Source of the DNA: SIG565 sp045594065
GTDB taxonomy: Bacteria > Bacillota > Clostridia > Oscillospirales > Acutalibacteraceae
DNA: 32,421 nucleotides
Direction of reading: 5' to 3'
Assembly (NCBI GenBank): GCA_045594065.1
Contig: JAZNXU010000047.1
Coordinates: forward strand, 1 to 32,421
Under the pieces are notes generated by a model. That model searched no databases. It was not told the origin of the DNA and worked only from the letters and a program-made list of their open reading frames with translations. Numbering within the stretch: position 1 is the stretch's first letter; each line of letters opens with the position of its first letter. Shown in pieces: positions 7,122 through 15,139 of this stretch. The position numbers and the translations under genes are program-made.

Positions 7122-7628
7122 TTAAATTTCACAAAAGAGCGTTACGGCTACATTTCTCGGTACCGAGGCTTTTATTGCATTTAACATTTTCTCATTTAGT
7201 GACATAACTACTAACACCTTGCGGCTCTGCTTTTTAACAAGGAAGAAATACGCGTTATCGGTATTTCCGCAAATGAGTTTTTCATTAGCGTCGGTAACGG
7301 GGGGGTTAGCGGCATTATAGCGACCTACGCGAATAATATCACTGCATTCAAAGCTTATCATTCGGTTGCGGGTGCTCTTGGCAATAATACGGTCAACATC
7401 TACTGTGCCGTTGGTGATTATATACTCAAACTCCTTATGAAAAAAACCGAGCAGCTTCCATTCGCCGTAGCCTATCGCCACTATTCCTACAATTAATATT
7501 GGGAAATAATTTGAAAGCCAAAAAAGGGTTATACAAATAGCCACAGCGGCAAATAGTGATAGCACCATTAAAGCGGTTGACATAGCCGAGCGTTTTATTT
7601 TTACAAGTTGTTCAAAAAATACGTCCAT
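7122..7628 (-). CDS. Two-helix membrane protein, DUF6106-like
   Basis: 168 residues. A short N-terminal stretch MDVFFEQLVKIKRS is followed by two hydrophobic helices at about 15-36 and 42-60, then a soluble C-terminal domain of some 105 residues with mixed strands and helices (FEYIITNGTVDVDRIIAK, YFFLVKKQSRKVLVV). This layout, and the N-terminal sequence, remind me of the clostridial family DUF6106, which has no known function; I could not verify this by search. The C-terminal part resembles bacterial PH-like domains in its pattern, but that is weak. Start ATG 7628 follows AGGAG with seven bases spacing, and a good promoter lies just upstream. Confidence 0.75.
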   Translation of the reverse strand: MDVFFEQLVKIKRSAMSTALMVLSLFAAVAICITLFWLSNYFPILIVGIVAIGYGEWKLLGFFHKEFEYIITNGTVDVDRIIAKSTRNRMISFECSDIIRVGRYNAANPPVTDANEKLICGNTDNAYFFLVKKQSRKVLVVMSLNEKMLNAIKASVPRNVAVTLFCEI

Positions 7629-7655
7629 TCATTTTCTCCTAGGTTGTTTTTATAT

Positions 7656-7684
7656 ATTATACAACTTAAATTTCTGTTTAGCAA
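7656..7684 (-). promoter_or_regulatory. Promoter of the DUF6106-like gene
   Basis: Minus strand -35 TTGCTA (7684-7679), 17-base spacer, -10 TATAAT (7661-7656), about 28 bases before the ATG at 7628. It starts a new transcript right after the peptidase stop codon; no terminator is visible between the two genes. Confidence 0.75.
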
Positions 7685-7687
7685 GTA

Positions 7688-8749
7688 TTAAAGAATTATA
7701 AGCTCCTTTGGGCTGTTTGTTAAGCTGAGCGCACCGTCCCGCTTTACAACTATCATATCCTCAATTCTAACGCCAAACTCATTTTCAAGATATATTCCAG
7801 GCTCAACGGTAATTACCATATTTTCAGCCAAAATTTCTTCACAGCGCGGGCTGAAATTCGGGAATTCGTGGATATCAAGCCCCACGCTGTGCCCGAGTGC
7901 GTGACCGAAACAGCCCTTATAACCCGCGTTATCGATTATATCGCGAGCGATTTTATCAATTTCCGAGCATTTTTTGCCGATTTTAATATAATCTATTGCC
8001 GCCCGCTGTGCCTTAAGCACCGTGTCGTACACCTTGCGCTTACTCTCGTTAATATTGCCAATAGCTACAGTACGGGTCATATCACTGCAGTAGCCGTTTA
8101 CAACGGCGCCAAAATCCATAGTCAGTAGGTCGCCGTTTTGTATTTTATAGTCGGTCGGCACTCCGTGCGGGAGTGACGAGTTTTTACCCGCAACAGCAAT
8201 TGTATCGAATGCAACGCCCTCGCTCCCCATTTTACGCATAAAAAATTCAAGCTCAAGCATTATATCTTTTTCACTAACGCCCGCCTTTATGTAACCTAAA
8301 ATATGTGTGAACGCCGCATCAGTAATTTTCTGGGCAGCAATAATACTGTCAATTTCGTTGTATGTTTTTATCATTCGGCTAAGCCTTAAAATTTTTGAAA
8401 GAGCGCTGTTGTTACTAATCTTAATTCCCAACGCATTTTTAAGATTTTTAAACTCATTTACCGATAAATACTCGGTTTCAATGTAAGCCGCAGTTATTTT
8501 GTTACGGTTTAAAAACTCCTTTATACATAAAAGCCCCGAAAACAGTTCTACTTCTATATGGTGTACTGCTTTTTTAGCCGCCTCTATATACCGCGAATCG
8601 ACAAAAAGTACTGCCCTTTCATTTGTTATAACCATAAAACCGCTCGAGGCATCAAACCCGCTTAAATAACGGCGGGAGGACGGTGCGGTTATAATTGCGG
8701 CGGAAGCTTCACCTAAAAAATTCTGAACTTTACCTATACAGCTAATCAT
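7688..8749 (-). CDS. pepQ: M24-family Xaa-Pro aminopeptidase/dipeptidase
   Basis: A 353-residue cytoplasmic metallopeptidase. The N-terminal domain (about 1-130) has the creatinase-like fold with RRYLSGFDASSGFMVI. The C-terminal pita-bread domain carries all five metal ligands: Asp212 (MDFG), Asp223 (CSDMTRT), His287 (GHALGHSVG), Glu316 (VEPGIYL) and Glu330 (RIED). It should remove an N-terminal residue ahead of proline or cleave Xaa-Pro dipeptides; aminopeptidase and dipeptidase forms cannot be separated from sequence alone, so the symbol is provisional. Start ATG 8749 has GAGGTAA upstream. A divergent dipeptidase gene begins 67 bases away, so both may serve peptide use. Confidence 0.88.
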   Translation of the reverse strand: MISCIGKVQNFLGEASAAIITAPSSRRYLSGFDASSGFMVITNERAVLFVDSRYIEAAKKAVHHIEVELFSGLLCIKEFLNRNKITAAYIETEYLSVNEFKNLKNALGIKISNNSALSKILRLSRMIKTYNEIDSIIAAQKITDAAFTHILGYIKAGVSEKDIMLELEFFMRKMGSEGVAFDTIAVAGKNSSLPHGVPTDYKIQNGDLLTMDFGAVVNGYCSDMTRTVAIGNINESKRKVYDTVLKAQRAAIDYIKIGKKCSEIDKIARDIIDNAGYKGCFGHALGHSVGLDIHEFPNFSPRCEEILAENMVITVEPGIYLENEFGVRIEDMIVVKRDGALSLTNSPKELIIL

Positions 8750-8778
8750 ATAATTACCTCGAAAAATAATATATATTT

Positions 8779-8807
8779 ATATTAAAACAATTTTAAATAA
8801 TATTCAA
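8779..8807 (-). promoter_or_regulatory. Likely promoter of the M24 peptidase gene
   Basis: Minus strand -35 TTGAAT (8807-8802), 17-base spacer, -10 TAATAT (8784-8779), some 30 bases before the start. The region is very AT-rich, so chance matches are easy. No promoter of similar quality is visible for the divergent gene on the plus strand. Confidence 0.5.
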
Positions 8808-8816
8808 GGTGTATTT

Positions 8817-9740
8817 ATGTATATTTTCGATTTGCACTGTGATACCCTGCTTAAATTCCACGAAAACCCCGATTATTCTTTCCAAAATAACAACGGGCAC
8901 ATCAGCGAAGCCGCCCTTACCCTCGGCAGCTATATGGCGGAGTGTTTCGCTATATATTTGCCGAGTGAAATTCCCCGAGATAGCCAATATATGTTTTTCA
9001 AAAAGCAGTATAACCGTTTTACAGATATTGTTGACGACAGCTGCAATTTAAAAAGGGCGAAATCGAAAAAAGATATAATACGCAACAGCTCGCGCGGCAA
9101 AATATCAGCGGTACTTACGGTAGAAAATGCTGATTTTTTAGGAAACGACCTTAAAAAGCTTAAAATTGCCGAGAATTTGGGGGTAAAAATTCTCGGCCTT
9201 ATATGGAATAACGAAAATTGCCTCGGCTACCCTAATTCAAGCAATAAAAAGCTTGGTAATTTGCCGCTAAAGCCCTTTGGTAGGCAGGTAGTTTATCGAC
9301 TTAACTACAGTAATATGATAGCCGATGTTTCACACCTAAACTCAGGCGGATTTAACGATGTTGCCGCAATTTCAAAGGGACCATTTATTGCCTCGCACTC
9401 TGCCTGCCGCGATGTATACGAGCATCCGCGCAATTTGTACGACCATCAGATAAGAAAAATTGCCAATTCTGGCGGGGTTGTTGGAATGGTGTTTTACCCA
9501 AAATTCTTAAACGGTACAAACACCGCCGCACTTTGCGATATTATCCGCCATTTTAAGCACCTGATTAAGGTCGGCGGAGAGGATATTGCCGCTATCGGCA
9601 CCGATTTTGACGGAATGGACGGCAATCTATTTCTAAAGAACGCTTCGGATATGCCCTATTTTGCCGACGCACTTATTAAGGAATTCGGTTTTTCGGTAGC
9701 CGAAAAGATTTGTTATAAAAATGCTTTAAGGTTACTTTAA
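8817..9740 (+). CDS. M19-family (renal-type) membrane dipeptidase homologue
   Basis: 307 residues of a zinc dipeptidase with an amidohydrolase barrel. Metal and substrate residues are visible in order: His7 and Asp9 in FDLHCDTLL, Glu103 in TVENADF, His173 in DVSHLN, His194 in ASHSACR, and Asp263 in GTDFDG. Family members cleave dipeptides, including D-residues at the C-terminal position. There is no signal peptide, unlike the mammalian enzyme, so it should be cytoplasmic. Start ATG 8817 follows AAGGTG (8806-8811). It points away from the M24 peptidase and runs toward the YwaF-like gene, with no terminator in the 57 bases between them. Confidence 0.9.
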   Translation: MYIFDLHCDTLLKFHENPDYSFQNNNGHISEAALTLGSYMAECFAIYLPSEIPRDSQYMFFKKQYNRFTDIVDDSCNLKRAKSKKDIIRNSSRGKISAVLTVENADFLGNDLKKLKIAENLGVKILGLIWNNENCLGYPNSSNKKLGNLPLKPFGRQVVYRLNYSNMIADVSHLNSGGFNDVAAISKGPFIASHSACRDVYEHPRNLYDHQIRKIANSGGVVGMVFYPKFLNGTNTAALCDIIRHFKHLIKVGGEDIAAIGTDFDGMDGNLFLKNASDMPYFADALIKEFGFSVAEKICYKNALRLL

Positions 9741-9767
9741 AATATAGTAGAATTTTGTCGAATTATG

Positions 9768-9776
9768 TGCTACAAT
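9768..9776 (+). promoter_or_regulatory. Possible extended -10 promoter of the YwaF-like gene
   Basis: TGC followed by TACAAT (9771-9776) fits an extended -10 element; no good -35 lies at the right distance. It lies about 22 bases before the GTG start, which argues against the earlier in-frame ATG at 9765 that would overlap it. Confidence 0.4.
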
Positions 9777-9797
9777 GTGGTAGAGGAGATGATATTT

Positions 9798-10619
9798 GTG
9801 AAGCTTTTTGCAAGTGTTTTAGAATTCCTTAATTTAAAGATGGAAACGCCCACACAGTTCGGTTGGTTTCATCTGCTGAGCATCGCTCTCACCGCTATAA
9901 TCACTTGGCTTTTGTGTAAATACTATAAGCCTACAGGAAATGATTATTCAAGAGTCAGAAAAGTAATAATTTTTACAGCGGTTATTGTAACACTTTTCGA
10001 AATTTATAAGCAGATTAATTATACCTTTAAGGTGTCAGACGGCGTGATTACTGCTGATTATCAGTGGTATGCATTTCCGTTTCAGTTCTGCTCAACGCCT
10101 ATGTATGTGGGGCTTCTCACAGCCCTTTTCAAAAAGGGCAAAATTCACGATAGCCTTTGCGCCTACCTTGCTACCTATTCAGTATTTGCAGGCGCCGCCG
10201 TTGTGGCATATACAGGCGATGTATTTGTAAGCACTATAGGCATTAACATTCAAACTATGGTCTGCCACTGCTCAATGATAATTGTGGGCATTTATCTGCT
10301 CTATACAGGCTATGTAAAGCTCGAACACAAAACAATTATAAAGGCTCTGCCCGTTTTCTCGGGTGCTGTAATGCTTGCGTGTATTATGAATGAAATCGCA
10401 TTCGTCGGCGGACTGCTAGAGAGTGAAACTTTTAATATGTTCTATGTAAGCCCCCACTGTGACCCGCACCTGCCTGTATACAGCCTTGTCCAACCATTAG
10501 TTCCATATCCGCTTAATCTCATTATCTACATAGCAGGCTTCACCGCCGCGGCTTATATAATTTTACTCATAGCAATGTTTATTAAAAATATGCATAAAAA
10601 AATAAAGGCTAATTCTTAG
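9798..10619 (+). CDS. YwaF/TMEM164-like integral membrane protein
   Basis: 273 residues from GTG 9798, chosen because GAGGAG (9783-9788) sits nine bases upstream; ATG 9765 and ATG 9789 are in frame but lack suitable sites. Six or seven hydrophobic helices run along the protein, starting with the HLLSIALTAIITWLL segment. The pattern FPFQFCSTPMYVG, where an N-terminal helix is followed by a Phe-Gln-Phe-Cys turn, and the late SPHCDPHLPVY and YPLNLIIY blocks are what I associate with the TIGR02206/YwaF group, which is also related to TMEM164. In animals TMEM164 is an acyltransferase for ether phospholipids; a bacterial activity is not established. The conserved Cys and His residues are worth noting. 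Confidence 0.75.
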   Translation: MKLFASVLEFLNLKMETPTQFGWFHLLSIALTAIITWLLCKYYKPTGNDYSRVRKVIIFTAVIVTLFEIYKQINYTFKVSDGVITADYQWYAFPFQFCSTPMYVGLLTALFKKGKIHDSLCAYLATYSVFAGAAVVAYTGDVFVSTIGINIQTMVCHCSMIIVGIYLLYTGYVKLEHKTIIKALPVFSGAVMLACIMNEIAFVGGLLESETFNMFYVSPHCDPHLPVYSLVQPLVPYPLNLIIYIAGFTAAAYIILLIAMFIKNMHKKIKANS

Positions 10620-10632
10620 CCTTTATTTTTAT
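10600..10632. terminator. Bidirectional terminator containing both stop codons
   Basis: Perfect 13-bp stem AAATAAAGGCTAA (10600-10612) with TTAGCCTTTATTT (10616-10628), three-base loop. The plus-strand stop TAG (10617-10619) and the minus-strand stop TAA (10618-10616) overlap each other inside the right arm. Confidence 0.88.
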
Positions 10633-11488
10633 TTCCCTTTAACTGAATTAAGATACCCAAAACTATCACAACAAGACCTAAAATAGAGAAAATGCTTATT
10701 TTCTCTTTTAAGAAAAGTGAGGTCCAAACAAGCGAGGCAAACGGGGTTATGTAGGCGAGGTTAGAAATTTTTGCCGTATTTCCCGATTCGAGCGCAATTG
10801 CCCAAGCGGTGTTGGCAACGCTCATAACGAATACACCGTTCCATGCAAAACCGAGTAAAGACACAAAACCGATTCTAAAATAGCCACCCATTATAATGTT
10901 TATAACGGCTGTTACAATAAAGGTCACACCGAAAACAAACATTAATGAAATATTTTTATCATACTGAAATTTTTGGTTAAGTGCTGTGAAAACGCCGTAA
11001 GAAATAGCAGCCAAAAGGATACAGCCCGCACCAAGCAGAGTATTGCCTTTAAAATTAGCAATATCCCCGCCCGCCACAATAACAACACCTAAAAATGACA
11101 TAGCGATTGCAATGCCCTTGCGTAGAGTCATTTTCTCTTTTAAGATGATGCAGGCGAAAATAACACTCATTATAGGCCAGAGGTAATTAATTATAAACGC
11201 CTGAGAAGCGGGCATAATAGCGGCACCAAAATAATAAAGCAGGTTATAAATAAGTATACCGGGCAAGCCTATAAGTGTCATAATAATAACATCTTTAAAT
11301 TTATATTCCCGCATTTTAATTATATTGCGTGTGAAAATGTTTTTACCGAGCAAAAACAGAGTTGCGAAAAGCGAGCTTATGCACAGCACCTCAACCCCGC
11401 TGAAAGCACCGAGAAGCAGTTTTGAAATTGTAGCCATTGTCGACCAGCAGAGAATTGCGCTACCCGCTAAAATGTATGCCTTTTTCAT
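10616..11488 (-). CDS. EamA/DMT-superfamily transporter
   Basis: 290 residues with ten hydrophobic helices arranged as two EamA repeats of five. The first repeat begins ILAGSAILCWSTMATISKL and ends VVIVAGGDIANFKG; the second starts GAGCILLAAISYGVFTALNQ and ends GLVVIVLGILIQLKG. The conserved late turn with LKEKISIFSILG is typical. Members export amino acids and other metabolites, but the substrate cannot be read from sequence. The N-terminal segment CWSTMATISK carries the usual Trp-Ser/Gly pattern. Start ATG 11488 follows GGGAGGG, and a near-consensus promoter lies about 30 bases upstream. It is transcribed alone. Confidence 0.88.
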   Translation of the reverse strand: MKKAYILAGSAILCWSTMATISKLLLGAFSGVEVLCISSLFATLFLLGKNIFTRNIIKMREYKFKDVIIMTLIGLPGILIYNLLYYFGAAIMPASQAFIINYLWPIMSVIFACIILKEKMTLRKGIAIAMSFLGVVIVAGGDIANFKGNTLLGAGCILLAAISYGVFTALNQKFQYDKNISLMFVFGVTFIVTAVINIIMGGYFRIGFVSLLGFAWNGVFVMSVANTAWAIALESGNTAKISNLAYITPFASLVWTSLFLKEKISIFSILGLVVIVLGILIQLKGNKNKG

Positions 11489-11515
11489 GCGGCTATTCCC
11501 TCCCTAAACATCGTC

Positions 11516-11544
11516 ATAATATCACAAAACCTAGCATTTTGCAA
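11516..11544 (-). promoter_or_regulatory. Promoter of the EamA transporter gene
   Basis: Minus strand -35 TTGCAA (11544-11539), 17-base spacer, -10 TATTAT (11521-11516). It lies just after the terminator that closes the purine operon, so the transporter is a separate unit. Confidence 0.75.
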
Positions 11545-11561
11545 GTTGTTTCAAAATGGCA

Positions 11562-11600
11562 ACAAAAAACTCTTGAACTTAATGTTCAAGAGCTTTTTGT
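11562..11600 (-). terminator. Terminator at the end of the purine operon
   Basis: Nine-bp core CTCTTGAAC (11570-11578) with GTTCAAGAG (11584-11592), loop TTAAT, extended by an A-run pairing with a T-run, so it can act in both directions. The stop codon of the last gene (11586-11588) is in the stem. No other terminator occurs between here and the leader at 26.5 kb, so this is where the whole purine transcript should end. Confidence 0.85.
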
Positions 11601-12185
11601 TTGATTTATTATTTTGGGAAACACTCCACAATCTTTACAAAAAGAAATTCTTTCATTAATTCTATGACAACAAGGACAAACCCAGATACCGTTTTTTTCA
11701 AGATTTACTTTCATATTATTAAATCGATTGAATTTTTTCGCTCTTATTCTTTTAGTGTTCATATTAAATAAAACACCTAAAACTATAAAAAATATAGCAA
11801 TTACTATTGTTGAAACAATCTCCACTCCGGTTGCCTCGTTCGCGCTGCTTATTAAAAGAAGCAAGCACCAGATTGCAGGAAGAAACCACAAGGAACCAAA
11901 TCCATATTTAAACAACGGTAAAAAAATCAATCCTACTTTAAGCCGATTTGCTTTTTCAACAGCACTTTCTTCGCACCATTCCAAATATTTTTCACGATTA
12001 GGATGTTTTACCGTTTCTTTTCCTTCCTTTTCTTCTATAGCTTTTCTACAAAAAAAACATATGCCGTTTTCTAAAGATATAGATTCTTTACCGCAAAATA
12101 AACACTTTTCAGATACCTTTTTCGTTTCCTCCTCTTCAAAGTTAGAATAATCAAATTGCGGAATATATTCTTCTTTTCCCTTCAA
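11586..12185 (-). CDS. Membrane protein with two Cys4 zinc-ribbon motifs, unknown
   Basis: 199 residues that I cannot assign to a named family. An acidic N-terminus (FEEEETKK) leads into C28-x2-C31-x11-C43-x2-C46; two hydrophobic helices follow at about 84-113 and 121-141; a basic stretch (TKRIRAKKFNRFNNMK) is followed by a second group C170-x2-C173-x9-C183-x2-C186. Both groups look like zinc ribbons, most simply on the cytoplasmic side with the helices as a hairpin. The start is TTG 12185, with AAGGAG ten bases upstream. It lies only 14 bases after the fhs stop with no terminator between, so it is read as the last gene of the purine operon. Its composition is more AT-rich and Lys/Asn-rich than its neighbours, which hints at a later addition. 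Confidence 0.75.
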   Translation of the reverse strand: MKGKEEYIPQFDYSNFEEEETKKVSEKCLFCGKESISLENGICFFCRKAIEEKEGKETVKHPNREKYLEWCEESAVEKANRLKVGLIFLPLFKYGFGSLWFLPAIWCLLLLISSANEATGVEIVSTIVIAIFFIVLGVLFNMNTKRIRAKKFNRFNNMKVNLEKNGIWVCPCCHRINERISFCKDCGVFPKIINQTKSS

Positions 12186-12199
12186 CTTAATATCACTCC

Positions 12200-13876
12200 T
12201 TAGAAAAGTCCTGTGATTTTACCGGTTTCATCAACATCGATTTTCTCGGCTGCGGGAACTTTAGGAAGTCCCGGCATTGTGAGAATATCGCCCGTCATAA
12301 CAACGATAAAACCTGCACCTGCCGACACCTTTACATTTTTAATTGTAACGGTGAAGTTTTCGGGCGCGCCTAAAAGTGCGGGGTTATCAGAAAAGCTGTA
12401 CTGTGTTTTAGCAACACATATAGGCATATTACCGAAGCCGAGCTCGGTAAGACGCTGCACCTGCTTTTTGGCAGCGGGAGTTAAAATTATACCGTCACCA
12501 CCGTAAACTTTTTTAACAAGCGCCTCGATTTTCTCTTCAATTGTAGTATCAAGCTCATAGGCAAAGGTAAAGTCACCTTTTTCCTCTTCGCAAAGTCTTA
12601 CTACCTCGCGTGCTAGCTCAATACCGCCATTACCGCCGTCAGCCCAAACGGTTGAAAGCACGGTGTTAACGCCGAGCTCCTTACATTTTGCGATGATGAA
12701 GTCAATTTCATTATCGGTATCGGTCGGGAAACGGTTTACTGCTACTACGCAGGGCAGCTTATAAACATTTTTAATATTGGAAACATGGCGAAGTAAATTC
12801 GGTATACCCTTTTCGAGTGCAGCTAAATCCTCTGTAGCAAGCTCTGTTTTGCTGAGTCCGCCGTGCATTTTCAATGCTCTTACAGTTGCTACAACAACTA
12901 CTGCCGCGGGGTTAAGCCCTGCCATACGGCATTTAATATCGAAGAACATTTCAGCACCGAGGTCGGCACCGAAGCCTGCCTCGGTTATGGCGTAATCCGC
13001 CATTTTAAGGGCTAGCTTTGTAGCCATTACCGAGTTACAGCCGTGAGCAATATTTGCAAAGGGTCCGCCGTGAACAAATGCGGGTGTACCCTCAAGTGTC
13101 TGAACGAGGTTAGGCTTAATAGCGTCTTTTAAAAGAGCGGTCATAGCGCCTGCGGCTTTAAGTTCACCACAGGTTACGGGCTCATCATTATAGTTATAAG
13201 CCACGATTATGCGGGAAAGCCTTTCCTTTAAATCGGTAATTGAATTTGAAAGACAAAGCACTGCCATAATTTCGCTGGCAACCGTAATATCAAAGCCATC
13301 CTCGCGCGGAACACCGTTTGCCTTGCCGCCCATACCGTCAACAATGCTACGAAGCTGGCGGTCGTTCATATCAACGCAACGCTTCCATGTAATGCGTCGA
13401 ACATCAATGCCAAGAGCGTTTCCCTGCTGAATATGGTTATCAAGCATTGCGGCGAGTAGGTTATTTGCCGCGCCAATTGCGTGGAAGTCGCCTGTAAAAT
13501 GCAGGTTAATATCCTCCATAGGAACTACCTGTGCATAGCCGCCGCCTGCGGCGCCGCCCTTAACACCGAAAACAGGTCCTAAAGAGGGCTCGCGGAGAGC
13601 TACTGCCACATTTTTACCAATCTTCTTCATACCGTCAGCAAGACCGATTGTAGTGGTGGTTTTACCCTCTCCCGCGGGGGTGGGGGTAATAGCGGTTACA
13701 AGAATGAGCTTTCCGTTCTCTCTTCCCTCTTCATTCAAAAGGGATAAATCGAGCTTTGCTTTATATTTGCCGTACTGCTCGATATATTTTTCATCTACTC
13801 CGGCAGCCTTTGCAATGTCGCAAATGGGCTGCATTTTTGCGTTTTGGGCGATTTCAATATCGCTTAAATACGCCAT
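12200..13876 (-). CDS. fhs: Formate--tetrahydrofolate ligase
   Basis: 558 residues. The enzyme makes 10-formyl-tetrahydrofolate from formate, ATP and tetrahydrofolate in the cytoplasm, supplying the formyl group that PurN and PurH use. The nucleotide loop TPAGEGKTTT lies at 66-75, followed by the conserved REPSLGPVFGVKGGAAGGGYAQ region and the EDINLHFTGD block. Length matches the family. The frame could begin at GTG 13885, but that codon lies inside the ribosome binding site AGAGGTG, so ATG 13876 (six bases spacing) is the start. The site overlaps the glyA stop codon (TAAGAGGTG), which couples the two genes. Potassium-dependent folate ligase identity is certain. Confidence 0.96.
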   Translation of the reverse strand: MAYLSDIEIAQNAKMQPICDIAKAAGVDEKYIEQYGKYKAKLDLSLLNEEGRENGKLILVTAITPTPAGEGKTTTTIGLADGMKKIGKNVAVALREPSLGPVFGVKGGAAGGGYAQVVPMEDINLHFTGDFHAIGAANNLLAAMLDNHIQQGNALGIDVRRITWKRCVDMNDRQLRSIVDGMGGKANGVPREDGFDITVASEIMAVLCLSNSITDLKERLSRIIVAYNYNDEPVTCGELKAAGAMTALLKDAIKPNLVQTLEGTPAFVHGGPFANIAHGCNSVMATKLALKMADYAITEAGFGADLGAEMFFDIKCRMAGLNPAAVVVVATVRALKMHGGLSKTELATEDLAALEKGIPNLLRHVSNIKNVYKLPCVVAVNRFPTDTDNEIDFIIAKCKELGVNTVLSTVWADGGNGGIELAREVVRLCEEEKGDFTFAYELDTTIEEKIEALVKKVYGGDGIILTPAAKKQVQRLTELGFGNMPICVAKTQYSFSDNPALLGAPENFTVTIKNVKVSAGAGFIVVMTGDILTMPGLPKVPAAEKIDVDETGKITGLF

Positions 13877-13888
13877 TTTACACACCTC

Positions 13889-15124
13889 TTAATATATTGG
13901 GTATTTAGCGCAGAGTGCCTGCACTTCGGCACTTACTCTGTCGCGATTACCCTCAAAATCATTAATAATATCGGCAATCCAACCGGCGATTAAATCCATT
14001 TCCGCCTCTTTAAAGCCTCTGGTTGTAACAGCGGGGGTACCAAGTCTTACTCCGCTTGTGATAAAGGGAGAAAGCGGCTCGCCCGGAATGGTATTTTTAT
14101 TAGCGGTAATGTGAACTTCGTCGAGTCTATGCTCAAGCTCTTTACCCGTAATGCCTGTGCCGACAAGCTTTAAGAGCATTAAGTGGTTATCGGTACCGCC
14201 TGATACAATGTCTAAGCCTCTCTTCTTTAGACCCTCGCAAAGCGCAGCGGCATTTTTAATAACCTGCGCCTGATACTCTTTGAATTCATCGGTTAGTGCT
14301 TCGCCTAGTGCTACTGCCTTAGCGGCAATAATGTGCATTAAGGGTCCGCCCTGAATGCCTGGGAAAATAGCCTTATCAATAGCCTTGGCGTGCTCCTCTT
14401 TACATAGAATCATACCGCCGCGGGGACCGCGCAGAGTTTTATGGGTTGTGGTTGTAACAACATCGGCATAAGGTACGGGCGACGGATGAAGCCCTGCAGC
14501 CACAAGACCTGCAATGTGAGCAATGTCAACCATTAAGTAGGCGCCTACCTTATCGCAGATTTCGCGACAACGCGGGAAATCGATAATGCGGGAATATGCG
14601 CTGGCACCCACAACTATCATTTTAGGCTTGCATTCAAGCGCAATTCTTTCCATTTCATCGTAATCGATAGTTTCTGTTTCTTTATTAACGCCATAAGGCA
14701 CAATGTTAAAATATTTACCCGAAATATTTACAGGTGAACCGTGGGAAAGATGTCCGCCCTCGGATAAATTCATACCCATAACAGTGTCGCCGGGATTAAG
14801 CAGAGCAAAGAATACTGCAAGGTTTGCGTTAGCACCCGAATGCGGTTGAACATTGGCGTGCTCAGCACCGAAAAGCTTACAAGCGCGCTCTCTCGCTATT
14901 TCTTCAACAACATCTACATAGGTGCAGCCTCCGTAATAGCGTTTGCTTGGATAGCCCTCGGCGTACTTATTTGTAAGCACGCCGCCGGCGGCGAGTAATA
15001 CCGCTTTAGATACGATATTCTCGCTGGCTATAAGCTCGATGTTATGCTGCTGACGGGTTAATTCATCACTGCAAGCGGCATAAACCTCACTATCATAATT
15101 TTTAAGCTCATCAAAGAAATTCAT
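13889..15124 (-). CDS. glyA: Serine hydroxymethyltransferase
   Basis: 411 residues, the usual bacterial length. It transfers the hydroxymethyl carbon of serine to tetrahydrofolate, giving glycine (a direct precursor for PurD) and methylene-tetrahydrofolate. The pyridoxal phosphate lysine is Lys229 in TTTTHKTLRGPRGG; the N-terminal QHNIELIASEN and the SGANANLAV phosphate region are intact. ATG 15124 follows GGAGG. Fifteen bases separate it from purL, and its stop lies within the fhs ribosome binding site. Its place in the purine operon fits the glycine and one-carbon demand of the pathway. Confidence 0.97.
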   Translation of the reverse strand: MNFFDELKNYDSEVYAACSDELTRQQHNIELIASENIVSKAVLLAAGGVLTNKYAEGYPSKRYYGGCTYVDVVEEIARERACKLFGAEHANVQPHSGANANLAVFFALLNPGDTVMGMNLSEGGHLSHGSPVNISGKYFNIVPYGVNKETETIDYDEMERIALECKPKMIVVGASAYSRIIDFPRCREICDKVGAYLMVDIAHIAGLVAAGLHPSPVPYADVVTTTTHKTLRGPRGGMILCKEEHAKAIDKAIFPGIQGGPLMHIIAAKAVALGEALTDEFKEYQAQVIKNAAALCEGLKKRGLDIVSGGTDNHLMLLKLVGTGITGKELEHRLDEVHITANKNTIPGEPLSPFITSGVRLGTPAVTTRGFKEAEMDLIAGWIADIINDFEGNRDRVSAEVQALCAKYPIY

Positions 15125-15139
15125 AGAAAAATCCTCCGA

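Noticed and set aside
9765..9797. Earlier ATG start for the YwaF-like protein
   Set aside because: That ATG overlaps the likely -10 element and has no ribosome binding site; GTG 9798 has GAGGAG at good distance.
11728..12150. Plus-strand open frame of 140 codons opposite the Cys4 membrane protein
   Set aside because: The minus-strand frame has paired Cys-x2-Cys motifs, two membrane helices and a binding site; the plus-strand frame has none of these.
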